DNA of 64,000 nucleotides. Origin: Marvania coccoides. Its lineage: Eukaryota > Chlorophyta > Trebouxiophyceae > Chlorellales > Chlorellaceae. Positions within the stretch are counted from its first letter, which is position 1; each line of letters starts with the position of its first letter. Shown one piece after another: positions 1 through 13,369 of the stretch. The notes beneath the pieces are model-generated. The model did not search any database. It was given only the letters and a program-made list of their open reading frames with translations, and had not been told where the DNA came from. The translations under genes and the position numbers were made by a program. The DNA is taken from positions 62,001 to 126,000 of the forward strand of contig OY978102.1 of NCBI GenBank assembly GCA_963854735.1. The letters run 5' to 3'.

Positions 1-1763
1 CCAAACTGGAATTGGGGACCGGCGAAACGGCCAGGCCTGTTTGGGATTAATTTCTTTTTCTGAAGCTCTCTGAATTGTGTTTGGTAGTGCTGCTACTGTC
101 AGCCACAGAACAACCGTCTAATATTTTAAAATGCCGATTTTATGGGGAGGGTGGGTATTGAATACATTTTGTTATTTTGGGTTTGACCATTTTTTTTATG
201 TCCACCCTGCCTTTTGTTTCCTCCTTCCACAGTCCAAGTTTTTTAATTTACTCGTTAAATTTTTAATCTGATGCTAGAGTTTCAAGGTTTTACATATGGT
301 TTAACGTTCTCCTACAGAAGGCGCTCCTATAGAGACCTGCAAGGCAACGTGCCACTCCCCGCCACAGTAAGGCAGGGTACCCCCTTCCATCCGTGGGATC
401 AACCTCAGGTACTGGGGGCGTACGGATACAACATTGCGCCGACACCGCACCGTCGCCCACGATGTAAGACTCTGGCCCCTGCCTTCCTGAGTCCCTCAAT
501 GGAAAAAAAATTATCAAAAGTTTGTACCATTTACTGCACAGCCACGTGGCAGATGCTGCATGAGAGCTGTAATGGAGGGGAGTGGCTTTAACGAATGCCT
601 GATGTTTTATAGTCAAGAGCATGATTAAGGGCTGAATGTGTGCAGTGCGGCTGTACAGTGCTTCAATGAGTGGCACCGGGGAACGGGATGTCTGCTCTGT
701 GTTGCAGCCCGCATGTGCCCATCGTAAATAATTGTTGGGGGAGTGGGGGGGGGAGTGGGGGGGGGGGGGGGGGGGGGGCATTAGAAATAGCTATACGAGG
801 GCAGTCCGGATACAATGCATGGTTTTTCTTTGCCAGGCTGCCGCCCATTTTGTCAAAATGTATGTTTAGAGACCTGGTAGCCAGACGCGCGCCACGCATT
901 TGAAGCAGCATGTTCTACATTTTAATCGGTCTGGTCCATGCTGATCAGTGGGCTCTGCAGCAGGCCAGACTCACCGCTCTAGAGGTCAACGTTGTCTGTC
1001 TCGGTCAGACTCCAATGTGGAGCACACCACCGCGAGAATGAATAGTTCGCTAGCTGCCATTTCTAAGTGGAATTCACAATTCGGAATGCTAATACGTTCG
1101 AATTCTAAATAAATGCATAACTCGATTATTTGCATCCAGCCTCTGGTCTGCCAATTGTTTTGCTGTGTTGATGTTTGGCATTCAAAATTACAAATTCGCC
1201 ATTATAAACCGTTGTATTTTGCCTCGTCGAGCCTCTCGTAGTCCTGCCATCTTTCTTCATTTCAAGAGGTTCTGCTTTTTTGTCAGTACACATATATTTA
1301 ACCTCCAAGCTCCTCGTTTGCATTTTTTTATATGGCTCGCATTGGCTATTGGTGCTTCTTCTCATCTATCTCTCTACCAGGTTGGTTGAGATTAACAAGA
1401 TCACATACTTTAGAATTTCATAGGCAGGCTTACAATCGAAGGCTCACTACTCTCCGAGTATCATTTAAATATGCATTGTTTAAAATTGAGGAGTGCGCGC
1501 ATCGCAGGAACTCGATTATCTCATTTTAACTTACCACGACCCCCCCCCCCACCCCCACCCCCCACCACCACACACACAAGGATAGGTACGGTTTTCTATG
1601 ACAAATGGATGAAACAATGCGTGACACAGCTCCCACCCCGCCAGTTAAGACAAACACAAGAACCAAACCAACCGTCTTCTTTAAAGACTACGTGCCTTCC
1701 GTTTCTTCTTAAACCGGCGTTTCAGTCAGACTCCGGTCTTTTTTGCTTCCAAAGACGAGAAGA
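1..1763. other. Intergenic, no gene recognised
   Basis: No open frame in this stretch has coding character or recognisable family motifs. It holds a 9-G run at 745-753, a 22-G run at 757-778 and a C-rich run at 1541-1563. The last few hundred bases should contain the promoter and 5' UTR of the following secreted-protein gene; I could not identify a TATA box or other defined element. Confidence 0.6.
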
Positions 1764-3446
1764 ATGCAGTCTGTTTTCGTCGTTGTTGTTTTCATCGCTG
1801 TGCTCAGCTTGCACACCGCCTGGGGGCAGTTGACGCCTTTGAGTGGGATTTGTCAAAAGTTCAACTATACACGGTAAGACATTTGAATGAAAAACTGAGG
1901 TTAATTGCCACTCGAAAGCAAAAATAATTGCTGAGTCTCTGCCGGTGTTGTTGATGTTCAGGTACTTCCGAATCTCTTCATATGCCGAGTTGCAGTATTA
2001 TGGACAGACCGCCGTGGCCGGTGACATGATTGAACTCATCGGCGGTGTGTACTACTTGGGGGACGGCATTGCGAATCCTTCAAACCCGGGCCAGGGCTAT
2101 GATGGTGATCCTAACGGTCCACCGGGTGTGAAACCGCCAGCGCTGGCCAATAACGGCACAATCGCCGGCCGCATCGGGACTAAGGCAAAGCCTATCATTT
2201 TCTGTGGCAGTCAAGGAAGGAATAAAACGGTGATCGATGGTGCCGACTCCAAAAAGTACAAGGCCGTTGCCATTCGTGTGCTTCTCAGCAAGCGAGTGAT
2301 CGTGGCTGGATTTTCGTTCCGCAACTTGCAGAAAGGTATGCACGGCATGTAGAAAACAACATTAAAAGATCTTGTGCAACACGCTCTTCACCTTTCCAAA
2401 AAAAATCCGCCAGGGATTGACATCCAGGGCACCAACTACTCCACGTTTTCGTATTTGACCACCACCAACACGCTGCAAGAAGGAATCAGACTGCGGTTTG
2501 CCTCCCAATACAATTTGGTATGTTCAATTTACTCTGGGGGGCCCATTGTAGGTAATTTTCACTTGAACTTTTTCACGTTTGCAGGTTGAATATTGCACCA
2601 TAAAATCCACCGGACTGTTATGGGCTGGTGTCGGTGAGGGCTTGTATTGCGGGACCAGCAAGAAAAACAGCATCGACTATGCGGATGGACGGAAAGATCT
2701 GAGCAGCTATAATACTATTCAGTACAATAAGTTTGGGCCTGGTGTTCTGGTGAGTGCGTTTTTGCACACAAAAACAATGAATTCGCAACGACAATAAAAT
2801 TGCTGTTGCTTATAGTATAGCTTACTCTTTCTTTTCATTATGTATCCAGGCTGAAGCAATCGATGTCAAAGAGTTCACCCGAGGTGGAAAGATATTATTT
2901 AATAAATTCGTGGATGGGCGCAGTGAGTTTTTCACATTTCCAAGTCCTCTCCGCTCTCCTCTCACATTCCCCAGAGCTCTTGCCATTCATCTCACATCTG
3001 CCAAAAACTGCTTTGCAGGTATCTGGGGTCTCAATGGCGCAGTCTCATGGGTGGTAATCAAGGGAAATAAATGGATTGTCGCCAACAACACCGGCTCGTA
3101 CCTCAACACCACCTTTACCGGATCGGGATTCAGAACCACCGACCCCATGCCTGGCGAAGGCTCAAACAATTGGTTTGACAGCAATATCTGCATCGGGCTG
3201 AGAAAGCCCAGCGTGTGCATCTACCTGGACTCGTCAACCAAATTGAACACAGTCACTTGCTTAAATAAAAGCACGTTGTCTAAAAATCAGCTGAATACGA
3301 CGCTTGGTGCGCTTTGCAATAGATGCAGCTTGGGTTGTGCTGCTCGTTCAGCGCTTGTCAACCCCGTTGCCACTGGTACCCGAATCCTGGCGCTGGAAAA
3401 AGAAGACCAGGTTGAATCTGGTCGTACAGCGCGTTATGAATACTGA
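1764..3446 (+). CDS. Secreted right-handed beta-helix protein
   Basis: Six exons: 1764-1873, 1962-2335, 2414-2517, 2585-2749, 2850-2922, 3019-3446, giving 417 residues. Residues 1-21 form a signal peptide (MQSVFVVVVFIAVLSLHTAW, then GQL). The body has short repeated turns such as GDMIELIGGVYY, KPIIFCG, VIVAGFSF, IDIQGTNYS and EAIDVKEFT, the pattern of right-handed parallel beta-helix proteins (pectate lyase, PL6 and chondroitinase-B fold). Such proteins usually bind or cleave acidic polysaccharides outside the cell. I do not see a diagnostic catalytic set, so lyase activity is not claimed. Many Asn-x-Thr/Ser sites fit secretion. The start was chosen because it gives the signal peptide and an exon 1 ending in phase with exon 2. 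The C-terminal 60 residues are low in recognisable turns. The downstream neighbour is convergent. A non-enzymatic wall or adhesion role is equally possible. Confidence 0.75.
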
Positions 3447-4116
3447 TTACGTATTCAAAACCTCCATCCCAGCGTACACCTACCGTTATTTTTTTATTTC
3501 GTTCGGTTGATTAAACACAGCCATCCTTCTGTTCAATTGATTGGTAGTTGCTTTTTGTTACTTATTTAGACTCTTTTTTGTTTTTGTTTTAATAATATTT
3601 CTGTTTTATTTGTTGCATTATTGTTTATATTGCCAAATATGCATGCAGGTTGCTTCTTTCATTAAAGCCAGCCATGACGCTGGCGAGTACGAGAAGCTGC
3701 GTGGTTGGATATAAGCTTTTCTTTTCTTTTCCTTTGTTATTCTTTTCTCTTTTTCTTTTAGCGGTTGGTTTTTCTTTGGTCTTTCTTTATTCTCATTTTC
3801 ATTCATCAATTTATTATTATTATTTCTGCTTGCACTTCGGTGCCAGTCTGCTATGTTGCCTTAGCTGCTTCTTTGTGCGGACTTTAAACCTGTAATGTAT
3901 GTATGTATGTATGACTCCGCTGCGCCCATCGCATGAATTGGGTTGCATGGTGTTTATTATTTAACTATTATAAATATATATTCACTTGCTGCAGCTGGTC
4001 AGGCAGTTTTTTGCTCTGCAAGTGTCTATTCAGCAGGTTTCGTTATTTCCTTTCCATCGTCGTGAGCCCATTGTAAATGTTTTGCACAGGCGCTCAACCC
4101 TTACAAAATTAACCGC
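3447..4116. other. Intergenic between convergent genes
   Basis: T-rich, with no coding frame I can support. It contains the 3' regions of the beta-helix and fucosyltransferase-like genes. A short dispersed repeat sits at 3844-3917 and ends in a (GTAT)n microsatellite around 3894-3912. Confidence 0.5.
3844..3917. repeat. Short dispersed repeat, copy 1
   Basis: About 74 bp that align, with gaps and substitutions, to 54483-54554 inside intron 3 of the PhoD-like gene. Shared blocks include CAGTCTGCTA, GGACTTTAAA and a run of GTATG units followed by CTCC. Both copies are in the same orientation. Family and mechanism are unknown. Confidence 0.5.
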
Positions 4117-5669
4117 TCATGCTTTGAGCTCAAAATCGCTTCCAGCCGTAAGAACAAGCTTCCTATCCATAAGATGAGCTGCGCACTGGCTAAATGTGCT
4201 TCCCACTGTGCCGATCAGAATTTTCGTTTTACTGCAGCAAAGAGAGAAATATAAGATGGTTTCAACCGCACTGCTGCCTCCAGCCAAACATTTAATGCGC
4301 CAACTGCGCTTACCTCAACAAAAACAAGTCAGCCACAGCTTCTTGAAGCCCGCTCACTGTGCTACGAACAGCGAGCCACCCAGCCCCTCCATCCCTAGTC
4401 GCTTTGGGCATGGAAACGACAGTCGGCAGCACTGCATTTGCGGCCAAAAAAGAATCATGCTGGGCAACCCCATACCCTGGCAGTAGAGGCGATTGTATAC
4501 CACGCGTTTGCTGCTTCTCGTTCAGCCATCGATCCATTTCAGCCCTCAGCGCTGCCTCCGCCTCAGCATCGTCAGTCGCGATGTAAAAACGCATGTTGGA
4601 GTGCTTCTGCGACATGAGCCCGTGCACGTCTTTCATGAGGCTGGTATAGTGCGAGAGAGGCAGCGCTTCGGCCACAGGCACGCCCTCGCGGCACTCCAAC
4701 GAAGAACAGCGCAGGCGCAGGTCGGTGCGGCGCACGTGCAGCCCAACCCAAACTGTATTTGGGTCACTCCAGTTTGTGGCAGCCATGAAGGCGTCGGCCT
4801 GCGCTTTGGCACTCTGCGACGGAACCAACTTTTGGTAGAAAGGTCTGAGCTCCCGCTGTTTAGCTGTCAGATACATGGTGGATTCCACGCACAACACCTC
4901 CCGCAGCTGTCCGTTCACCACTGTAGTCTCCCATTTGTTTTGAAGGTCGAGCCACTCCTCCCGGCGGATGACTTTGTGTACTGCAACATGACAGCAATAA
5001 TAATAATTATTATTAGTTTATTATTTATTATTTATAATTATTCTACGATTGCCTGGTGCCTTACTTTTCAAATTGCAGTAAATAAACTTTCTTACCCTTG
5101 CACTTTGCAGCGGTTGGACGCAGCACCTGCCCCGGAAAGCACCCTAGACTCAGTTTCGGCTCTGCGAAGAGATCCTGCCAAGCGCCTGCAATCAATCGAC
5201 TACGTCATGAAGTGCATTTCGATGAAGACCAGAAATAAAAACAAAACAACTCGCCAGCAAAGCCGTACTCCAAGTCTTTCCACGCAATGACCACCTCAGC
5301 GCCGACCTCTTTCCCGATGGCCAGCCCGGAAGCAACAGCACGCAACCGGCTGCCAAGGCCGCCGTAAGGCTGGATGTACAGGATGCGGGGGATGGTGGCA
5401 TTGTCGTTGTCAAGGTTGGTGGCCACAGACGCTAGGGTGTTGCTCTCCCCCCTGCACCAGGCCTCCTCTTGAAGCTCAATATGCGTGAGGGCGGAGGGCG
5501 TGCTCAAATCAGGTAGCGCAGACTTCATTGCCCCTCCAATGAACACAAAGAAGAGCGTCATTCCGATGAGCGCGCCAGAGGACATGGGCGGCAACCACGA
5601 GGCTTCATAGCGGCGGAGCGCAAGCTGTGCTCTTGAAGGGACGCGAGGGAGCGCCATTGTGCCGCTCAT
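4117..5669 (-). CDS. Fucosyltransferase-like type II membrane protein
   Basis: Four exons in transcript order: 5669-5243, 5185-5096, 4980-4314, 4231-4117, giving 432 residues. The N-terminus is short and basic, then one hydrophobic segment (about residues 33-50), as in type II Golgi glycosyltransferases. The catalytic region has GGLGSRLRAVASGLAIGKE (about 105-123) and HVRRTDL, matching the G-G-x-G-x-R and H-x-R-R-T-D motifs that bind GDP-fucose in alpha-1,2/alpha-1,6 fucosyltransferases (GT11/GT23 superfamily). The last exon adds ILIGTVGSTFSQCAAHL, the conserved C-terminal G-S-T-F-S block, which supports reading through the TAA that overlaps the exon 3 donor. The first intron (57 nt) is the least certain junction. 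It shares a 355 bp divergent upstream region with the SOUL gene. Acceptor sugar unknown. Confidence 0.75.
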
Positions 5670-6024
5670 GTGGATAATTATTTGTTATTTCAGTCTGAAA
5701 AAAGGAGGTTGATGGACATAAATTTTACTAAATTTTACGAACTTAACAGCTACCTGAAAAAATTCCTGAACACAAATACCACGATCCGTCTTCAAGCGTT
5801 TTCCAGGGTGTCTGAGTGGTCCGGGTGCTCGTGGTACGTCTTGAGGGCCTCTTCCTTGCCAATAAACTTCGGTCAACGGCCGGAGGCGCCGGAGGCCCAA
5901 AATTATACCTTTGAACGAGGGCCTTGCCAGTGTACCACATTTTATTGAATAAATAATTCTGATTTGTACAGCGCCGCAGGATACACGCCTCCGCTGGAGC
6001 ATCGGCATTTTTTTCAATAAATCA
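5670..6024. other. Divergent upstream region with possible gene fragment
   Basis: Lies between two divergently transcribed genes and must hold both promoters. On the minus strand around 5816-5890 there is a short frame reading FIGKEEALKTYHEHPDH followed by a stop, which resembles the C-terminal end of a Dabb (stress-responsive alpha/beta barrel) domain. No start, upstream exon or complete domain can be built, so it may be a gene relic or chance. Confidence 0.3.
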
Positions 6025-6866
6025 GTGGACCAAATGATCGCATCGAGCTCCCTAGTCCCAAGTTTTACCCAGCGCACGGCAGCGCTCCCGCAAAATAGGA
6101 TGGCTTTAAAGCAGCGCACATCGTTGGTGGTATCAGCAGCGGCAGCGGTGGAATTCATTCCCTATGTTCCCGTCGACAAGCGAGACGCCTACGCACTGCG
6201 CCTCCTGCAGCCCCACCCCGTGGCCAAGACATTCTACCAGCGACGAGACGAGGGCTTCATTGCGCTAGGCAGCTACATGTCTGGTGCAAACTCAGCTGGC
6301 TCCAGATTTGTGGAAACGCAGCCCATTGTGATGACCTTCCACCCCGATGGACTCAAAACCATGTCAGTCTACCTGGTGCCCAGGGAAACTGCTGCAGACG
6401 ATGGTGCGGCGTTGTCAGCGCCCACTGATGCCACAGTGGCTCTGGATGCTGCTGGAGGGGAGCTGGTGGCCGTGCTTCGGTTCGAGGGCAATGCCACTCA
6501 GGAGGCTTGCAAGGGGGCCGAAGCGAAGCTTCGCAAAAGCCTAGTTGCAGGTTAGGGCAATAGCTACTTGTGCTGGTTGTTTCTTTGAGCTGCGTGCTGT
6601 CCATAGGCGTGACACACATCACCCAAGGGTTGCTGAGCGGTTTTTATTTGGGTTGGGTTGCTTCTCTCTATTCAAAAAGTTATTGTTGTTTTGACATCAT
6701 ACTAAAAGCCATCTCACACTCTGAATTTTGCTGTTTGGCTGTTGCAGATGGCCTTCAACTGGCAGAAGCGGAGGCAGCCGGCTTGTTTCGGCTAGCGCAG
6801 TACGGCCCATTGCACTCTTTGTCCACCAGGGTCAATGAAATCTGGCTGACAGTAAAGCTTGGCTAG
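6025..6866 (+). CDS. SOUL heme-binding family protein, plastid-type N-terminus
   Basis: Two exons, 6025-6550 and 6748-6866, giving 214 residues. The first 45 or so residues are rich in Ser, Ala, Arg and Thr with few acids, as in plastid transit peptides. From residue 46 the protein follows the SOUL/HBP fold: GFIALGSYMSGAN, then a T-F-H-P-D-G stretch where SOUL proteins have the M-T-x-P-V block, then KTMSVYLVP. The second exon supplies the conserved end of the fold (LAQYGPLHSLSTRVNEIW). SOUL proteins bind heme or tetrapyrroles and in plants act in plastids or cytosol in tetrapyrrole trafficking and lipid-droplet function; the ligand here is not known. Family membership is clear from both exons; plastid location is inferred. 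The neighbour on the left is divergent. Confidence 0.8.
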
Positions 6867-7170
6867 ATCATTTTCCCTCTCCACTTCGAATTGGTGCGCA
6901 TGAGATGAGGCAAAGGGCTGGTGGCGTTGAATTCAAACTGCTGCCCAGACTTTTTTGTACGCTTTGAGCCATGCAGGCTGAGTTACCGAGTAAATGCACT
7001 GGTCTGACACCATAGTTTTACCAAGGGCCTGTATTTGCGCCGTTTACCGACTGTTATCCTTCCTCATCTCCTCGAAATTGATTTTTGATTACGTTTTTCT
7101 GTTGAATTGATCTTTTTTTATAGATAATTAACATCACAATTCTATTAAAATTTTGAAAAACAACAACACA
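6867..7170. other. Short intergenic, nothing seen
   Basis: About 300 bp between two genes on the same strand. No coding frame or structured RNA was recognised; it must contain the 3' end of the SOUL transcript and the promoter of the methyltransferase gene. Confidence 0.5.
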
Positions 7171-7928
7171 ATGCAGCAGCAGCCAATTTTAGCCCTGCCA
7201 GGCCCACTATTAAAGGTCGAAATTTTGTCTGAAGAGGGGCTGCAAATTGCAGGGGAGACCATCAGAATAGTCGAAGAAGGCGGACAGGTCAGAAAATAAA
7301 TATAAAAAACTCCTCCCGTTGCCCCACGCCATCGTATTGAGCCACCACCGCAATACTCTTCTCGCAGGGCCGTGGCACTGCTTGGAACGTTTGGGACGGC
7401 GCTGTGGCGGCAGCAAAATTCATGGAGTGCCTGGCGCAGACAGACCCACAATTCGTGCACTCTTTATCGGCGCCTCGCATCCTTGAGCTGCGGTCAGGAA
7501 CAGGGCTGGCGGGGTTGGCAGCGGCAGCGGCATTCCACCTGCCTGTGACGTTGACAGACCTTGCAGATGCGATGCCAGCCCTGCAGCGCAACATTGAACT
7601 CAACCCCACGTTGTCAAATTTAGCGACTGCGGCTGTTTGCGACTGGCACGCGCCGTGTGAGCCCTCCACGCTCGGAGGCCCGTTTGGGCTCGTTCTTGCT
7701 ACAGACGTTGTGTGGTTGGAAGAACTGGTGCCTCCTTTTGTTTCAACGCTTCATAATATGCTGGATGCCGGTGCCAGGGGGTTATTTGCGTACCAGAGCA
7801 GGTCAGCAAGAATTGACGCCCTAATGTTCGGCCTGCTAAAGGATGCAGGTGTTGAAGTGCAGCCAGCTGAGCGGCTGTCTGGGGGGACTGACTGTGGCCC
7901 CATTGATATTTATTGGCTGAAGGCCTAA
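7171..7928 (+). CDS. METTL21-like (Methyltransf_16) protein methyltransferase
   Basis: Two exons, 7171-7287 and 7368-7928, giving 225 residues, the usual size for METTL21/METTL23-type enzymes. Exon 2 opens with GRGTAWNVWDGAVAAAKF, the typical W-x-x-A lead-in, followed by the SAM-binding strand RILELRSGTGLAGLAAA and LTDLADAMPALQRNIELN (motif Post I). VLATDVVWLEELVPPF corresponds to the D-x-x-Y/W segment seen before the substrate site. These enzymes methylate lysines on chaperones or translation factors, using S-adenosylmethionine. Odd point: motif I normally reads E-L-G-x-G-x-G; here the first glycine is Arg, so SAM binding may be altered. The gene runs convergently into the reductoisomerase gene. 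Confidence 0.8.
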
Positions 7929-8054
7929 TGTAACAATGAAAAGGGGGAAAATGGCAAGAAGAAAAACAATCAAAGGTAAAATGCTGCTGTGTAATTTAGC
8001 CTTTCCTCTGTACTTCTTTCCACAGAATCAAGCCCAAGCAAATTGGAGAATGGA

Positions 8055-8071
8055 GGGGGGGGGGGGGGGGG
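8055..8071 (+). repeat. 17-G homopolymer tract
   Basis: Uninterrupted run of 17 G between the convergent methyltransferase and reductoisomerase genes. It is one of several long G runs in this window, all with G on the plus strand. Confidence 0.9.
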
Positions 8072-8141
8072 AGTATTTATTAGTTTTGCTCCGTTTTACA
8101 CAAAATAGTTTGATTTTTTCTTAAACATAAATCACAACTGC

Positions 8142-10651
<2,510 letters not shown>

Positions 10652-10976
10652 CTTCAAACACAACGAGAACGGCAGCCTCCTGAGGCGATGCCGAATTTGC
10701 GAAATAAAGTTTTTTGAAAGAGAGCTATTTTGCGGCCGAATTACCTTTTTCACCAATCCTCGGCAGCAGGCGCGCCGCCGAGAAATTTGCAGACCAAAAA
10801 GGCTCTCGCTTGAATGATAACAATTGTAACCTAATTTTGTTCTCCAAGTGATGTGCACATCCAGGACAGCACATAATCGATGCAGAAAGGCATTTCTCTC
10901 AAGCGCATAGATTGGTTTTGCATCTCCAGCTGACGCCCCTCAATAACCGCAATTCCCACTCTCCACACGCGTTCTA
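10652..10976. promoter_or_regulatory. Divergent promoter region, KARI and SET gene
   Basis: 325 bp between two start codons pointing away from each other. It must contain both 5' UTRs and promoters. No TATA box or known motif was recognised. Inference from gene order only. Confidence 0.4.
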
Positions 10977-12975
10977 ATGTCGCCACACACTGGCAACACT
11001 GCCCCCGGGCAGCCCCCGTCAGCCGGGCTGCGTAGCTTTGTGTCCTGGATGCGCAGCGTTGGGATCTCTTGGTCGGAGGACGCGATAACGCTGGTGGAAG
11101 GCCCTGCCGCGGGGCCTGACGCGCGGCATCCCGTCAGCGTGCGAGCGGCGCGCGACATTAACGAGGGAGAGACGCTGTGCACGATCCCAAAGTCGGCGTG
11201 CTTGACTTGCTTGACGTCGCCCATTGCCGACATCCTGGAAGATGAGCAGCTGGGAGGGGGGCTGGGGCTGGGGGTGGCGGTGATGTATGAGATGTCGCTG
11301 GGCCCAGAGAAGAGCAGCTGGGGCGCTTACTTTGAGTCCATGCCACAGCGAGAAAATATCCCGGTGTTTTGGGACGAGGAGAAGGCGGAGAAATGGCTGC
11401 AGGGCACGGAGCTGGCGGGGCTATCGGCCCAGGACAGGTAAGAGCATGTTTATTTAAAGTGCGATATTCGTCTGCAGCGCTCTTTGTCCATTCTTCAAAA
11501 ACTAGTTTTTTTTGTTTGCTTCCTATTCGCCCAGGGAAGCAATGGCTGATGATTTCGAGAGCTGCGTCGCCCCTCTCCCCTCAAAATATCCCGACCGCCT
11601 CAGCGCCGCCCACTTCACCCTGCCCCACTTCCATGCTGCCATGTCGCTGGTGGCCTCTCGGGCGTTTGGCGTGGATGCTGAGCACGGAGACGGCATGGTC
11701 CCCCTGGCGGACTCCTTCAACCACAAAGTGAGCGTGGTGGACTTGGCGCCTGGCTACGTGGTGCATGGGGCAGAGGACGACAGCAGCGACCCTGATAGCG
11801 ATGGCGATGAAGAAAGTGGGAGTGACGGGGGTGGAGGAGAAGAGGAAGATGCAGGCGAAGAAGGCGTTGGTTCCGAGGAGGATGCTAGCAATGCTGAGGA
11901 AGAAAGAAGCGGAGAAGGGAAGCAGCAGACGAAGCCATGCTGCAAAGAAAGGCGGTGCCACGACCACAGCAGCAATGGAAGGGAGCAGCGCGGCAGCAGC
12001 GGCAGCGGAGGGGAAGAAGAGGCTGACGAGGGCGATGGGGTGATGAGGAGAAGCGACGCTGAGCACGGTGTGCGCGGCATAACTCGAGCAAACGGGCTGG
12101 CGTTGCCATTAGAAATAGCCATAGTTGATAAAGACGACGACGAAGGTGACGCCCTGGAGATAGTGGCTGCGTCAGCGTTGGTGGCAGGCAGCGAGGTCTA
12201 CAACACGTATGGTGAGCTGGGCAACGCCGATTTGCTGAAAAAATATGGGTTTGTGCTGCGGCAAAATCCATTCACGGTGGTGCAACTGCGGAAAGACGAC
12301 GTGGTGGCAGCCTGCAGGGCGCTGCACAGCGGCGAAGACGGTGGGGGCGCAGAGCGGGCGAAGAAGCGGCAGAAGAAAGGCGCGAATGGAAAGGAAAAGA
12401 GCGCTGCTGCGTTTGACCGGTTGCTAGAAATTTTGGACAAAGAGAGCGACCTGCTGGACCCAGAAGAGGAGCCCTTCGTGGTAGGCCCCAACGGGCACGT
12501 CGACCCTGCACTGTTTGCCACGCTGCGCGTGCTGTGCTCGGGGGCCGACGCTCCTTGCGCTGCGCCCGCTGTGACTTCGTTGGCAGACGCCTTCACCACG
12601 CCTGAGGGCGCTGCGATCGACTTGGGGAGCGTTGGAGAGACGCAGCTGTGGGTGGTGGCGGACGCAGATGGCGAGCGTCTGGCTGGTACTCCTGAAGCCA
12701 ATGAAGAAATTGAGAGCGCTACCCAGCGATTGATCACTGCACCCATGTGCGTGGCGCTGTTGGCTGCGGTGGAAAAGAGGTTGGAGGACTACCCCCAGCC
12801 GCTGGAGCAGACGTTGGCCTTGTCAAAAAAGGGAGGGGGCGGCAATGGGGAGGAAGGAGCGGCGCGGCAGGCAGCGCTGATTCTGGCTGCAACTGAGCAG
12901 GAGGTGCTGCACGGCGTGCGCATCGCAGCCGAGAGGCGGCTCAAGAATTTGCCTACACGCAGTAAAACGCTTTAA
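10977..12975 (+). CDS. SET-domain protein lysine methyltransferase, LSMT/SETD6-like
   Basis: Two exons, 10977-11437 and 11535-12975, giving 633 residues. The split SET domain reads VSVRAARDINEGETLCTIP near the N-terminus, then MVPLADSFNHK (about 218-228), then after a long insert EVYNTYGELGNADLLKKYGF, the N-H-S/YG-x-x-x-N signature of the Rubisco large subunit methyltransferase and SETD6 class. A Rubis-subs-bind-like helical region follows to the end (about residues 390-625). Residues about 231-338, inside the domain, are an acidic, Gly/Ser/Glu-rich low-complexity insert unlike the compact fold of relatives. These enzymes monomethylate or trimethylate lysines on non-histone proteins. No transit peptide is obvious, so a cytosolic or nuclear target is more likely than Rubisco. 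It is divergent with KARI. Confidence 0.85.
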
Positions 12976-13369
12976 CTAATCTTTGAAACGAATCTTTCTC
13001 AAAATGTAATGTAATAAAAATGTCGATTTCTGTGCTAAAGAAAGCACAGAGGGCAGGCTCCATGCATTCAGAGAAAAACCCTCTCCGTGCATTCAAAAGA
13101 TGTGCAATGCATATTACAAAATTAGCAGCCTCGCTCTCTTGTCGAAGCACATGCGGCTTCGATCAATATCCTTACGCACGTGGAAATCTTCATTTCCTAG
13201 AGACATTCACAAAAATCACGTGCAGTGGCTCAATATAAAAATCAATAAGCGCTACAACTATTTTGCAACTATAAATCTATCGTATGCACATCGCAGTTGC
13301 ATTATCAACAGAAACACTGCCACAATGGCATGCATTGCTGTATTCCCTTTTGCCCCATTTCCTCAGCGG
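12976..13369. other. Short intergenic between convergent genes
   Basis: Holds the 3' ends of the SET and glucose-6-phosphate dehydrogenase transcripts. TGTAATGTAATAAAA follows the SET stop closely, compatible with a polyadenylation signal (TGTAA is the green-algal type). No coding frame supported. Confidence 0.45.

Noticed and set aside
4308..4313. Stop codon TAA as the end of the fucosyltransferase-like gene
   Set aside because: It overlaps a GTAAGC donor, and the next exon supplies the conserved G-S-T-F-S end of the family in frame.
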